Shown here: piece by piece, positions 45,275 to 55,760 of the stretch
How the letters are laid out: every line of letters starts with the position of its first letter
How positions within the stretch are numbered: position 1 is the first letter of the stretch
NCBI RefSeq assembly: GCF_007570865.1
Contig: NZ_VLPS01000003.1
Location: forward strand, 124,001-188,000
DNA: 64,000 bases
Reading direction: 5' to 3'
Origin: Atlantibacter subterraneus
Lineage (GTDB): Bacteria; Pseudomonadota; Gammaproteobacteria; Enterobacterales; Enterobacteriaceae
Position numbers and translations under genes: made by a program
Notes under the pieces: generated by a model
Told to the model about the DNA's origin: nothing
Seen by the model: only the letters and a program-made list of their open reading frames with translations
Databases searched by the model: none

Positions 45275-46549
45275 GTGGCAAAGAACATTCAAGCCATCCG
45301 TGGCATGAACGATTACCTGCCGGGCGAAACCGCCATTTGGCAGCGTATTGAAGGCGCACTGAAACAAGTGCTTGCCAGCTATGGCTACAGCGAAATCCGC
45401 TTGCCGATTGTAGAGCAGACCCCGTTATTCAAACGCGCTATCGGTGAAGTCACCGACGTGGTTGAAAAAGAGATGTATACCTTCGAAGACCGCAACGGCG
45501 ATAGCCTGACGCTGCGTCCGGAAGGCACCGCTGGCTGCGTACGCGCCGGTATCGAACATGGTCTGCTGTACAATCAAGAACAACGCCTGTGGTATGTCGG
45601 GCCGATGTTCCGCCACGAACGTCCGCAGAAAGGGCGCTACCGCCAGTTTCATCAGCTGGGTGCGGAAGTGTTTGGCCTGCAGGGGCCGGATATCGACGCC
45701 GAGCTGATTATGCTGTCCGCGCGCTGGTGGCGTGCGCTTGGCATCGCGGAGCACGTTTCCCTGGAACTCAACTCCATCGGTTCGCTGGAAGCGCGCGCCA
45801 GGTACCGTGAAGCCCTGACCGCTTTCCTTGAACAGCATAAAGACCAACTGGATGAAGACTGCCAGCGCCGCATGTATACCAACCCGCTGCGCGTGCTGGA
45901 TTCCAAGAACCCGGACGTGCAGGCGCTGCTCAACGACGCCCCTGCGCTGGGCGATTATCTGGATGACGAGTCCCGCGAACACTTCGCCGGGCTGTGCGCG
46001 TATCTGGACGCGGCGGGCATTGCGTATACCGTTAACCAGCGTCTGGTGCGCGGTCTGGATTACTATAACCGCACGGTATTCGAGTGGGTGACCACCAGCC
46101 TGGGCTCTCAGGGCACCGTGTGCGCCGGTGGCCGTTATGACGGCCTGGTTGAGCAGTTAGGCGGTCGCGCTACCCCAGCCGTGGGCTTTGCGATGGGTCT
46201 GGAACGTCTTGTTTTACTGGTTCAGGCAGTTAATCCGGAATTTAAAGCGCAAAGCGTTGTCGATATTTACCTGGTTGCCTCGGGTGCGAATACGCAAACG
46301 GCAGCGATGCTGTTGGCGGAAAGCGTACGTGATGCGCTGCCAGCCTGTAAGCTAATGACCAACTACGGCGGCGGTAATTTTAAGAAGCAGTTTGCGCGGG
46401 CAGATAAGTGGGGCGCGCGCATCGCACTGGTTCTGGGTGAAAACGAAGTCGCCGCGCGTCAGGTGGTGGTGAAGGATTTGCGTTCTGGTGAACAGCAAAC
46501 GGTCGAACAAAGCGACCTGGCTGCTCACTTACAGGCGCTACTGGGTTAA
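45275..46549 (+). CDS. hisS: Histidyl-tRNA synthetase
   Basis: This 424-residue class II synthetase charges tRNA-His. Class II motifs and histidine-specific motifs are present: [14 protein letters not shown] (motif 2), [13 protein letters not shown] and [12 protein letters not shown], and GFAMGLERL (motif 3). A C-terminal anticodon-binding domain (about 330-424) follows. The length equals the E. coli enzyme. A nested hairpin with T run precedes it, and yfgM follows after 35 bp. Confidence 0.98.
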   Translation: MAKNIQAIRGMNDYLPGETAIWQRIEGALKQVLASYGYSEIRLPIVEQTPLFKRAIGEVTDVVEKEMYTFEDRNGDSLTLRPEGTAGCVRAGIEHGLLYNQEQRLWYVGPMFRHERPQKGRYRQFHQLGAEVFGLQGPDIDAELIMLSARWWRALGIAEHVSLELNSIGSLEARARYREALTAFLEQHKDQLDEDCQRRMYTNPLRVLDSKNPDVQALLNDAPALGDYLDDESREHFAGLCAYLDAAGIAYTVNQRLVRGLDYYNRTVFEWVTTSLGSQGTVCAGGRYDGLVEQLGGRATPAVGFAMGLERLVLLVQAVNPEFKAQSVVDIYLVASGANTQTAAMLLAESVRDALPACKLMTNYGGGNFKKQFARADKWGARIALVLGENEVAARQVVVKDLRSGEQQTVEQSDLAAHLQALLG

Positions 46550-46584
46550 CTTCCCCGGTAATTTATCGTAAGGAGAAGGGCTGC

Positions 46585-47205
46585 GTGGAAATTTATGAGA
46601 ATGAAAACGACCAGGTCGACGCGGTAAAGCGTTTCTTTGCTGAAAATGGCAAAGCGCTGGCCATCGGCGTGGTGTTAGGCATTGGCGCGCTGGTAGGCTG
46701 GCGTTACTGGACCGGGCATCAGGACGAATCCGTGCGGGCGGCATCGCTGGAATATCAAACAGCGATATCAGACATTCGTGCGGACAAGCCGCAAACCTTG
46801 ACCGCTGTGGAAACGTTCGCGGCGAAAAATCAGAATACCTATGGCGCGCTGGCGTCACTGGAACTCGCGCAGCAGTTTGTTGATAAAAACGATCTTGCTA
46901 AAGCGGAAGCGAATCTGCAGCAGGGTCTGAAAAACACCAGCGACGAGAATTTGCAGGCGCTGATTAACGTGCGCCTGGCGCGTGTGCAGATCCAGCAAAA
47001 GCAGGTTGACGCTGCGCTAAAAACGCTCGACACCGTTAAAGGCGAAGGCTGGGTGGCTATCGTCGCCGATCTGCGCGGCGAAGCGCTGTTGAGTAAAGGT
47101 GACAAGCAGGGCGCGCGCGACGCATGGAGCAAAGGGGTAGAAAGCAATACTTCTCCGGCGCTGCGTGAAATGATGCAGATGAAAATCAATAACTTGTCCG
47201 TCTGA
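46585..47205 (+). CDS. yfgM: Ancillary SecYEG translocon subunit YfgM
   Basis: This 206-residue inner-membrane protein has a short cytoplasmic N-terminus (MEIYENENDQVDAVKRFF), one membrane helix (about 23-41) and a periplasmic TPR-like domain. In E. coli it associates with SecYEG and PpiD, helps hand secreted proteins to periplasmic chaperones, and regulates RcsB on the cytoplasmic side. The start is GTG with a strong AAGGAGAAGG site. bamB begins 10 bp downstream, so the two envelope genes are co-expressed. Confidence 0.95.
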   Translation: MEIYENENDQVDAVKRFFAENGKALAIGVVLGIGALVGWRYWTGHQDESVRAASLEYQTAISDIRADKPQTLTAVETFAAKNQNTYGALASLELAQQFVDKNDLAKAEANLQQGLKNTSDENLQALINVRLARVQIQQKQVDAALKTLDTVKGEGWVAIVADLRGEALLSKGDKQGARDAWSKGVESNTSPALREMMQMKINNLSV

Positions 47206-47215
47206 GAGGGACCCG

Positions 47216-48397
47216 ATGCAATTGCGTAAATTACTTCTGCCAGGGCTGCTTTCCGTTACGCTGCTGAGCGGCTGCTCGCTGTTCAGTGGTGAAGAAGATG
47301 TGGTGAAAATGTCTCCGCTGCCGACGGTTGAGAACCAGTTCAATCCTGAAACGGCCTGGAGCACCTCCGTTGGCAACGGGATTGGCGATTTCTACTCTAA
47401 TCTGCATCCTGCTTTCCAGGATGACACCGTCTATGCTGCCGATCGTCGTGGCATCGTGAAAGCGGTGAGCCTGAGTGATGGCAAAGAACAGTGGTCGGTT
47501 GATCTTTCTGAAAAAACCAGCTTCCTGTCGGCAAATCGTTCGGCGCTGCTTTCCGGCGGCCTGACGGCGGCGGGCGGTCACGTTTACGTGGGTAGCGAAA
47601 AAGCGCAGGTTTATGCGCTGAATAGCGCGGATGGATCTATCGTATGGCAAAGCAAAGTGGCGGGTGAAGCGCTGTCACGTCCGGTTGTCAGCGACGGTTT
47701 AGTATTGGTTCATACCAGCAACGGTATGCTGCAGGCGCTGAACGAAAGCGACGGCGCGGTGAAATGGACCGTGAGCCTGGATATGCCTTCGCTGTCGTTG
47801 CGCGGTGAATCCGCACCTGCGGTTGCTTTCGGCGCGGCGATTGTCGGCGGCGATAATGGCCGCGTGAGCGCGGTGCTGATGCAGCAGGGCCAGATGATTT
47901 GGCAACAGCGTATCTCCCAGGCGACCGGTGCCACGGAAATCGATCGTCTGAGCGATGTGGATACAACCCCAGTTGTGGTGAACGGCGTGGTTTACGCGCT
48001 GGCTTACAACGGCAACCTGAGCGCGCTGGATCTGCGTTCCGGCCAGATTATGTGGAAACGTGAGCTGGGCTCGGTGAACGATTTCGTGATCGACAATGGT
48101 CGCATTTATCTGGTGGATCAAACCGATCGCGTGCTGGCACTGAACACGGAAGGTGGCGTAACGCTGTGGACGCAACCTGCGCTGCAGTATCGCAACCTGA
48201 CTTCGCCGGTCTTGTATAATGGTAATCTGGTGGTTGGTGATAGCGAAGGCTATCTGCACTGGATGGATACCAGCGACGGACGTTTCGTGGCGCAGCAAAA
48301 AGTCGACGGCTCCGGGTTCCAGACCGAACCGGTAGTCGCAAACGGCAAGCTGCTGATCCAGGCGAAAGACGGTACTCTGTACGCCATTACGCGTTAA
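47216..48397 (+). CDS. bamB: Outer-membrane assembly lipoprotein BamB
   Basis: This 393-residue lipoprotein (lipobox LLSGC, lipidated Cys20) is an eight-bladed beta-propeller that binds BamA and supports insertion of outer-membrane barrels. PQQ-like propeller repeats recur, for example YALNSADGSIVWQ, LQALNESDGAVKW and LSALDLRSGQIMW. GAGAGGGACCCG precedes the ATG. It follows yfgM closely and is ended by a long hairpin. The length matches E. coli BamB. Confidence 0.97.
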   Translation: MQLRKLLLPGLLSVTLLSGCSLFSGEEDVVKMSPLPTVENQFNPETAWSTSVGNGIGDFYSNLHPAFQDDTVYAADRRGIVKAVSLSDGKEQWSVDLSEKTSFLSANRSALLSGGLTAAGGHVYVGSEKAQVYALNSADGSIVWQSKVAGEALSRPVVSDGLVLVHTSNGMLQALNESDGAVKWTVSLDMPSLSLRGESAPAVAFGAAIVGGDNGRVSAVLMQQGQMIWQQRISQATGATEIDRLSDVDTTPVVVNGVVYALAYNGNLSALDLRSGQIMWKRELGSVNDFVIDNGRIYLVDQTDRVLALNTEGGVTLWTQPALQYRNLTSPVLYNGNLVVGDSEGYLHWMDTSDGRFVAQQKVDGSGFQTEPVVANGKLLIQAKDGTLYAITR

Positions 48398-48420
48398 CGG
48401 CGCGCAGCGTTTTACCGCTT

Positions 48421-48457
48421 AAACGGCTCCTGAAACCCTCAGGGGCCGTTTACTGTT
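48421..48457 (+). terminator. Hairpin after bamB
   Basis: A 13-bp stem (48421-48433 with 48439-48451, one T-G pair) has loop AACCC and is followed by ACTGTTTT. It probably ends most hisS-yfgM-bamB transcripts before der. Confidence 0.75.
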
Positions 48458-48518
48458 TTCTGAACCCGCTGAGATTTCAGCGGTTTTTATACTGATTTAT
48501 CGTAATGAGGCTTTAACA

Positions 48519-49991
48519 ATGGTACCTGTGGTCGCGCTTGTCGGGCGCCCTAATGTCGGAAAATCCACCTTATTTAATCGGTTAACCCGCACCCGTGATG
48601 CGCTGGTGGCGGATTTCCCGGGGCTGACTCGCGATCGTAAGTATGGTCGTGCTGAGGTGGAAGGCCGCGAGTTTATCTGTATCGATACCGGCGGTATCGA
48701 TGGCACCGAAGACGGTGTAGAAACCCGTATGGCGGAACAGTCGTTGCTGGCAATTGAAGAAGCGGACGTGGTGCTGTTTATGGTGGATGCCCGCGCCGGC
48801 CTGATGCCAGCGGACACCGCCATCGCCAAACACCTGCGCTCGCGTGAAAAACCTACCTTCCTGGTGGCCAACAAAACCGACGGTATCGACCCGGATCAGG
48901 CCGTTCTGGATTTCTACTCGCTGGGCCTGGGCGAAATTCACCCGATCGCTGCTTCACACGGTCGCGGCGTGACCAGCCTGCTGGAACACGTGCTGATGCC
49001 GTGGATGGACGAACTCAATCCGCCGGAAGAGGTGGATGAAGACGCCGAATACTGGGCGCAGTTCGAAGAGCAGGAAGAGGGCGAAGAAGAGGAAGAAGAA
49101 GCCTTTAACCCACAGGATCTGCCGATTAAGCTGGCAATTGTCGGGCGTCCGAACGTGGGTAAATCCACGCTGACTAACCGCATCCTCGGCGAAGAGCGTG
49201 TGGTGGTGTATGACATGCCGGGCACCACCCGCGACAGTATTTACATCCCGATGGAACGCGACGAGCGCGAATACGTGCTGATCGACACCGCGGGCGTGCG
49301 CAAGCGCGGCAAAATCACCGATGCGGTGGAAAAATTCTCGGTAATCAAAACGCTACAGGCGATTGAAGACGCCAACGTAGTGCTGCTGGTGATCGACGCG
49401 CGCGAAGGTATTTCCGATCAGGATCTGTCGCTGCTGGGCTTTATCCTTAACAGCGGCCGCTCGCTGGTTATCGTGGTCAACAAATGGGATGGCCTGAGCC
49501 AGGAAGTGAAAGACCAGGTGAAAGAAACCCTGGATTTCCGTCTGGGCTTTATCGACTTCGCACGGGTGCACTTCATCTCCGCGCTGCACGGCAGCGGCGT
49601 CGGCAACCTGTTTGAATCAGTGCGCGAAGCCTATGACAGCTCCACGCGCCGCGTCAGCACCGCAATGCTGACGCGCATCATGAATATGGCGGCAGAAGAC
49701 CATCAGCCGCCGCTGGTGCGCGGTCGCCGCGTGAAGCTGAAATACGCTCACGCGGGCGGTTATAACCCACCGATTGTGGTGATCCACGGTAATCAGGTGA
49801 AAGATCTGCCGGATTCCTACAAACGCTATCTGATGAACTACTTCCGCAAATCGCTGGACGTGATGGGTACGCCGATCCGCATCCAGTTCAAGGAAGGGGA
49901 TAACCCGTTTGCCAACAAGCGCAACACCCTGACGCCGAACCAGATGCGTAAGCGTAAGCGCCTGATTAAGCACATTAAGAAAGGTAAGTAA
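48519..49991 (+). CDS. der: Ribosome-assembly GTPase Der (EngA)
   Basis: This 490-residue essential GTPase with two tandem G domains helps mature the 50S subunit. [14 protein letters not shown] (about residue 8) and [14 protein letters not shown] (about residue 208) are the two P-loops; NKTD and NKWD give the guanine specificity. A very acidic linker ([13 protein letters not shown]) joins them, and the C-terminal KH-like domain ends with a basic tail [14 protein letters not shown]. The size equals the E. coli protein. Confidence 0.98.
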   Translation: MVPVVALVGRPNVGKSTLFNRLTRTRDALVADFPGLTRDRKYGRAEVEGREFICIDTGGIDGTEDGVETRMAEQSLLAIEEADVVLFMVDARAGLMPADTAIAKHLRSREKPTFLVANKTDGIDPDQAVLDFYSLGLGEIHPIAASHGRGVTSLLEHVLMPWMDELNPPEEVDEDAEYWAQFEEQEEGEEEEEEAFNPQDLPIKLAIVGRPNVGKSTLTNRILGEERVVVYDMPGTTRDSIYIPMERDEREYVLIDTAGVRKRGKITDAVEKFSVIKTLQAIEDANVVLLVIDAREGISDQDLSLLGFILNSGRSLVIVVNKWDGLSQEVKDQVKETLDFRLGFIDFARVHFISALHGSGVGNLFESVREAYDSSTRRVSTAMLTRIMNMAAEDHQPPLVRGRRVKLKYAHAGGYNPPIVVIHGNQVKDLPDSYKRYLMNYFRKSLDVMGTPIRIQFKEGDNPFANKRNTLTPNQMRKRKRLIKHIKKGK

Positions 49992-49996
49992 CCAAG

Positions 49997-50018
49997 CGGG
50001 GCCGAAAGGCCTCGTTTT
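49997..50018 (+). terminator. Hairpin between der and yfgJ
   Basis: CGGGGCC pairs with GGCCTCG (one G-T pair) around a GAAA tetraloop and is followed by TTTT. It may be leaky, as yfgJ begins 18 bp later. Confidence 0.75.
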
Positions 50019-50035
50019 GTCATTGAGGAGTGATG

Positions 50036-50251
50036 ATGGAAATTCAATGCCCCCACTGCCAGCAGCCAGTTGAAGCAACGGCTACCGTTGCGCACTGTGA
50101 GTACTGCCAGCAGGATATCAATCTGGAAGCCCGCTGCCCGGACTGCCATCAGCCGTTACAGGTGCTGAAAGCCTGCGGCGCGGTGGATTATTTTTGCCAG
50201 CACGGTCACGGGCTGATTTCGAAAAAACGCGTCGAATTCGTGCCGGTTTAA
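50036..50251 (+). CDS. yfgJ: Zinc-ribbon protein YfgJ
   Basis: This 71-residue DUF1407 protein has paired cysteine motifs CPHC, CEYC and CPDC and a later CQHGH, the layout of two small zinc ribbons. The C-terminal half (ALQVLKACG-like segment, then HGLISKKRVEFV) is nearly the same as in E. coli; the N-terminal half differs. I chose the ATG at 50036, five bases after AGGAG; the ATG at 50033 or the GTG at 50030 is possible. Function unknown. It converges with xseA, with only 4 bp between the stops. Confidence 0.85.
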   Translation: MEIQCPHCQQPVEATATVAHCEYCQQDINLEARCPDCHQPLQVLKACGAVDYFCQHGHGLISKKRVEFVPV

Positions 50252-50255
50252 CGGC

Positions 50256-51638
50256 TTAGTCTTTGGCGGGGGTTTTGCGCTTACGCGGCGCTTTCACTGG
50301 CTGAATGCCGGTCACCTGGCTTTCGATCAGACCATCTTCTACCCGCGTAGTCAGCACGTCGCCCGCCTTCACCTGTTTGGTTTTTTTCAGCACTTTGCCG
50401 TCGGTGGCGGTGGTGACGCTGTAGCCGCGCGCCAGCGTAGCCAGCGGGCTGACGGCTTCAAGTTGCGCAATCGCCGTGCCGAAGCGCTGTTTGGTGCCGC
50501 CTAACCGTGCGGTAATCACCTGCGACAGCCGGTATTCGAGCTGCTGAATGCGGGTTTGCGCACGATGGATCCGCCCCTGCGGCTGCTGCTGGAACAAGCG
50601 TTGCGTCACGCGCTGCTGCTGTTGCGTTCCCTGACGCAGCCGGTTTTCAACGGCATTGTTCAGCCGCTGGCGCAGGCGTTCCAGCGTGGTTTGCTGACGC
50701 GCCAGCCGCAGTTGCGGATGCTGCTGTTGCAGACGATGGTGCAGCCGGGTAAACCGCTGCTGAAGATTAGCGAAGAAATAGTCCATCGCCATTTCCAGGC
50801 GCTGCTGCTGGCCCTGAATTTGCCGCAGCAGTTCCTGCTGATTACGACTCACCACTTCCGCCGCTGCCGACGGCGTCGGGGCGCGTAAGTCAGCAATAAA
50901 ATCGGCAATGGTCACATCGGTTTCATGGCCTACCGCGCTGACGATGGGGATACGGCTGGCGAAAATCGCCCGCGCCACCCGCTCATCGTTAAAGCTCCAC
51001 AAATCCTCCAGCGAACCGCCGCCGCGCCCGACGATCAGCACATCACACTCCGCGCGCTGATTGGCCAGCTCAATGGCGCGCACGATCTGCGCCGGGGCGT
51101 CGTCGCCCTGAACCGCTGTAGGGTAAATCACCACCGGCAGTGACGGATCGCGCCGTTGCAGCACATGCAAAATATCGTGCAGCGCCGCGCCGGTTTTCGA
51201 GGTGATGACGCCAATCTGGTGCGCCGGAGAGGGCAGCGGCTGTTTATGCTGAGCGTCAAACAGCCCTTCCTGCGACAATTTTTGCTTGAGCTGCTCAAAC
51301 TGCTGTTGCAACAGGCCCACACCCGCAGGCTGCATGCTTTCAACGATGATTTGATAATCGCCGCGCGGCTCGTACAGCGTGATGTTAGCCCGCACCAGCA
51401 CCTGTTGACCATGTTGCGGACGGAAGGTGACGCGGCGGTTGCTGTTGCGGAACATCGCGCAACGCACCTGCGCGCCGTCATCTTTCAGCGTGAAGTACCA
51501 GTGGCCGGACGCAGGTTGGGTGAAGTTAGAAATTTCACCGCTGATCCACACCTGGCCCATTTGCTGTTCCAGCAGCATCCGGACGGTCTGGTTTAATCGG
51601 CTGACGGTATAAATTGCGGGGGATTGGCTTAGCGACAT
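50256..51638 (-). CDS. xseA: Exodeoxyribonuclease VII large subunit
   Basis: This 460-residue (E. coli 456) subunit carries the catalytic site of exonuclease VII, which degrades single-stranded DNA from both ends into oligonucleotides with several XseB subunits. The N-terminal OB fold (about 1-105) binds ssDNA. The catalytic domain has [29 protein letters not shown] and [15 protein letters not shown] long glutamine/arginine-rich coiled coil follows (about 270-400). xseB is not in the window. It is divergent from guaB. Confidence 0.96.
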   Translation of the reverse strand: MSLSQSPAIYTVSRLNQTVRMLLEQQMGQVWISGEISNFTQPASGHWYFTLKDDGAQVRCAMFRNSNRRVTFRPQHGQQVLVRANITLYEPRGDYQIIVESMQPAGVGLLQQQFEQLKQKLSQEGLFDAQHKQPLPSPAHQIGVITSKTGAALHDILHVLQRRDPSLPVVIYPTAVQGDDAPAQIVRAIELANQRAECDVLIVGRGGGSLEDLWSFNDERVARAIFASRIPIVSAVGHETDVTIADFIADLRAPTPSAAAEVVSRNQQELLRQIQGQQQRLEMAMDYFFANLQQRFTRLHHRLQQQHPQLRLARQQTTLERLRQRLNNAVENRLRQGTQQQQRVTQRLFQQQPQGRIHRAQTRIQQLEYRLSQVITARLGGTKQRFGTAIAQLEAVSPLATLARGYSVTTATDGKVLKKTKQVKAGDVLTTRVEDGLIESQVTGIQPVKAPRKRKTPAKD

Positions 51639-51730
51639 GTGAGCTAGATCAAATTCTAAATCAGCAGGTTATTCAATCGATAGTAACGCGGCCAGAGACG
51701 ATAGCAAGTTTTTTTATCAAAAAATGGTAG

Positions 51731-51756
51731 ATGCAAACGGTTACGCTCTGTATAAT
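51731..51756 (+). promoter_or_regulatory. guaBA promoter with PurR box
   Basis: ATGCAAACGGTTACGC (51731-51746) fits the PurR consensus with a good central CAAACG. A TATAAT -10 (51751-51756) follows directly, so bound PurR would block polymerase. The GC-rich GCCGCGG after the -10 is typical of stringent control. The -35 near 51728 is poor. Confidence 0.75.
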
Positions 51757-51807
51757 GCCGCGGCAATATTTTATCTGTTCTCATTCACCCAGGTTGAGAT
51801 ATTGCCC

Positions 51808-53274
51808 ATGCTACGTATCGCTAAAGAAGCACTGACGTTTGACGACGTTCTCCTCGTTCCCGCTCACTCTACCGTTCTGCCGAATACTGCTGATCTGAGC
51901 ACGCAGTTAACCAAAACCATCCGCCTGAATATTCCTATGCTCTCTGCAGCAATGGATACCGTGACTGAGGCTCGCCTGGCCATCGCGCTGGCGCAGGAAG
52001 GCGGTCTTGGCTTCATCCACAAAAACATGTCGATTGAACGCCAGGCCGAAGAAGTTAAGCGCGTTAAAAAACACGAAAGCGGCGTCGTTACCGATCCGCA
52101 AACCGTGCTGCCGACCACTACACTGCGTGAAGTAAAAGAATTAACCGAACGTAATGGCTTCGCCGGTTATCCGGTGGTCACCGCGGACAACGAGCTGGTA
52201 GGCATCGTTACCGGTCGTGACGTGCGTTTCGTTACCGATCTGAGCCAGCCGGTCAGCGTTTACATGACGCCGAAAGAGCGTCTGGTCACCGTGCGCGAAG
52301 GCGAATCACGCGACGTCGTGCTGGCGAAGATGCACGAAAAACGCGTTGAAAAAGCGCTGGTCGTTGATGGTAGCTTCCATCTGCGCGGCATGATTACCGT
52401 AAAAGATTTCCAGAAAGCAGAACGTAAACCGAACTCCTGTAAAGACGAGCAGGGCCGTCTGCGCGTCGGCGCGGCAGTAGGCGCGGGTGCGGGCAATGAA
52501 GAGCGCATCGACGCACTGGTTGCTGCGGGCGTTGACGTACTGCTGATCGACTCCTCGCACGGTCATTCCGAAGGCGTGCTGCAGCGCATCCGCGAAACCC
52601 GTGCCAAATACCCGGATCTGCAAATCATCGGCGGTAACGTGGCGACGGCGGCAGGCGCACGTGCGCTGGCGGAAGCTGGCGTGAGCGCGGTGAAAGTCGG
52701 TATCGGCCCTGGCTCTATCTGTACTACCCGTATCGTCACTGGCGTGGGCGTTCCGCAAATCACCGCCGTGGCTGACGCGGTAGAAGCGCTGGAAGGCACC
52801 GGTATTCCGGTTATCGCCGATGGCGGTATCCGTTTCTCTGGCGACATCGCTAAAGCGATTGCCGCTGGCGCAAGCGCGGTGATGGTGGGTTCCATGCTGG
52901 CGGGCACCGAAGAATCTCCGGGCGAGATCGAACTCTACCAGGGTCGTTCTTACAAATCCTACCGTGGGATGGGCTCCCTGGGCGCGATGTCCAAAGGCTC
53001 TTCCGACCGTTACTTCCAGAGCGACAACGCCGCCGACAAACTGGTGCCGGAAGGTATCGAAGGCCGCGTGGCGTACAAAGGCCGCCTGAAAGAGATCATC
53101 CACCAGCAAATGGGCGGCCTGCGTTCCTGTATGGGCCTGACCGGCTGTGGTACTATCGATGCGCTGCGTACCAAAGCAGAGTTTGTACGCATCAGCGGTG
53201 CGGGTATCCAGGAAAGTCACGTTCACGATGTGACCATCACCAAAGAGTCCCCGAACTACCGTATGGGCTCCTGA
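51808..53274 (+). CDS. guaB: IMP dehydrogenase
   Basis: This 488-residue enzyme oxidises IMP to XMP with NAD, the committed step to guanine nucleotides. The catalytic cysteine loop is [13 protein letters not shown]. Two CBS domains (about 93-205) mediate adenine-nucleotide control. The mobile flap region SSDRYFQ and the MGGLRSCMG stretch are intact. I chose the ATG at 51808, where the protein begins [14 protein letters not shown]; the in-frame upstream start at 51724 lies before the promoter -10. guaA follows in the same operon. Confidence 0.98.
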   Translation: MLRIAKEALTFDDVLLVPAHSTVLPNTADLSTQLTKTIRLNIPMLSAAMDTVTEARLAIALAQEGGLGFIHKNMSIERQAEEVKRVKKHESGVVTDPQTVLPTTTLREVKELTERNGFAGYPVVTADNELVGIVTGRDVRFVTDLSQPVSVYMTPKERLVTVREGESRDVVLAKMHEKRVEKALVVDGSFHLRGMITVKDFQKAERKPNSCKDEQGRLRVGAAVGAGAGNEERIDALVAAGVDVLLIDSSHGHSEGVLQRIRETRAKYPDLQIIGGNVATAAGARALAEAGVSAVKVGIGPGSICTTRIVTGVGVPQITAVADAVEALEGTGIPVIADGGIRFSGDIAKAIAAGASAVMVGSMLAGTEESPGEIELYQGRSYKSYRGMGSLGAMSKGSSDRYFQSDNAADKLVPEGIEGRVAYKGRLKEIIHQQMGGLRSCMGLTGCGTIDALRTKAEFVRISGAGIQESHVHDVTITKESPNYRMGS

Positions 53275-53281
53275 TTTTCTT

Positions 53282-53302
53282 CGCCCGACCTCGCGTCGGG
53301 CG
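53282..53302 (+). other. Stem-loop in the guaB-guaA gap
   Basis: CGCCCGAC (53282-53289) pairs with GTCGGGCG (53295-53302), followed by ATTTATTT. It may be a partial terminator or stability element setting the guaB:guaA ratio. Confidence 0.65.
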
Positions 53303-53342
53303 ATTTATTTAATCTGTTTCACTTGCCTCGGACTAAGCGTCA

Positions 53343-54920
<1,578 letters not shown>

Positions 54921-54965
54921 TCAGATAAGCTCATTTGCCTGGTTACAATAAGTTCTATTGAAATT

Positions 54966-54992
54966 AACCCTCTATTACCAGAGGGTTTTTTT
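54966..54992 (+). terminator. guaBA terminator
   Basis: AACCCTCT (54966-54973) pairs with AGAGGGTT (54980-54987) around ATTACC, with a run of seven T. Confidence 0.9.
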
Positions 54993-55216
54993 ATGGGTAT
55001 TTATGCCCCCTGACCGCAATCCACATTTTTTGTAGTATTACCCTACGGGTGCGTGCTTCTCTCTGTCAGCCGCTATAATACTGACTCAAGCACTGTCACG
55101 CTTCGCGATAATTACGGCATCAACAAAAGGGGGTTTTATTTTTCGTCTAATGAAAAATCACATATAGCCAAAATCAGGCTCGGTAGAAAACAGCCATAAA
55201 ATAATAAGAGAGTGAC
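54993..55216. other. Gene-free interval between guaBA terminator and yfgG
   Basis: I see no gene in these 224 bases. A TATAAT lies at 55075-55080 without a clear -35 element. An AAAAGGGGG run followed by TTTTATTTTTC lies near 55124-55144. An unannotated small RNA cannot be excluded but is not supported. Confidence 0.35.
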
Positions 55217-55408
55217 TTAGCGCTGCTGCGGGGTATCGATGCTCAGGCTGATTTGCTGAGACTCAATTTTATCCTGATGGTGGTACCAGGCGCCGATAGC
55301 GGAGTAAACGAAGCGGCCAAAGAGGAACAAGAAGCTAATTAGCAAAATAATGCGAGTCATTCGATTGTTGAATCGGTGTCGTTTTCGCATACTGGTGGCC
55401 TGACTCAC
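55217..55408 (-). CDS. yfgG: Small membrane protein YfgG (DUF2633)
   Basis: This 63-residue protein matches E. coli YfgG in length and sequence: a basic N-terminus (MSQATSMRKRHRFNNR), one membrane helix (about 18-36, RIILLISFLFLFGRFVYSA) and a short polar tail ending DTPQQR. E. coli YfgG has been linked to nickel and cobalt stress. It is divergent from pdeF across about 350 bp. The start ATG follows TTTCCTTTAGG read on the plus strand, i.e. AAAGGAAAATGG upstream on its own strand. Confidence 0.88.
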   Translation of the reverse strand: MSQATSMRKRHRFNNRMTRIILLISFLFLFGRFVYSAIGAWYHHQDKIESQQISLSIDTPQQR

Positions 55409-55760
55409 GCCATTTTCCTTTAGGTTTACCCGTCAACCGCGGGCGACAGGCTTATTAAGTCATAGCCGGGAGAAGAGGTCAATTAATCATCATGTAAAAT
55501 TTATGTCAGGATGATTAACTATGGTTATCTATGTAATCATGGTATTTATCATGTGTATTGTAAGTGATTAATTACAAAAAAATACTTACCCACTGGACGG
55601 GCTTTTCCTTGTCATTTGACCCACATCAATTGTCGGTTTGTTAACCTAACTAAAATTTGCGTCTCTTCTGCTTGCGCTAAACGCAGCTTGCAGTGTCAAC
55701 GGTTGGTTGGATGCCTGCCTTCTTTTCCCTCTGGATAATGGGAGTGTTTTTCGGGCATCT
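55409..55760. promoter_or_regulatory. yfgG-pdeF divergent control region
   Basis: These AT-rich 352 bases hold the two divergent promoters and the FNR-like box at 55616-55629. No coding sequence is evident apart from a leftward extension of the pdeF frame from a TTG at 55707. Confidence 0.5.
55616..55629. promoter_or_regulatory. FNR-like box upstream of pdeF
   Basis: TTGACCCACATCAA matches the FNR consensus TTGATnnnnATCAA at nine of ten defined positions. It lies 132 bp before the pdeF start. E. coli YfgF is reported as an anaerobically expressed, FNR-dependent phosphodiesterase, which fits. Confidence 0.6.

Noticed and set aside
54921-55216. Possible genomic-island attachment at the guaA 3' end
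   Set aside because: The normal guaBA terminator follows and no integrase gene or repeated guaA end is present within the window.
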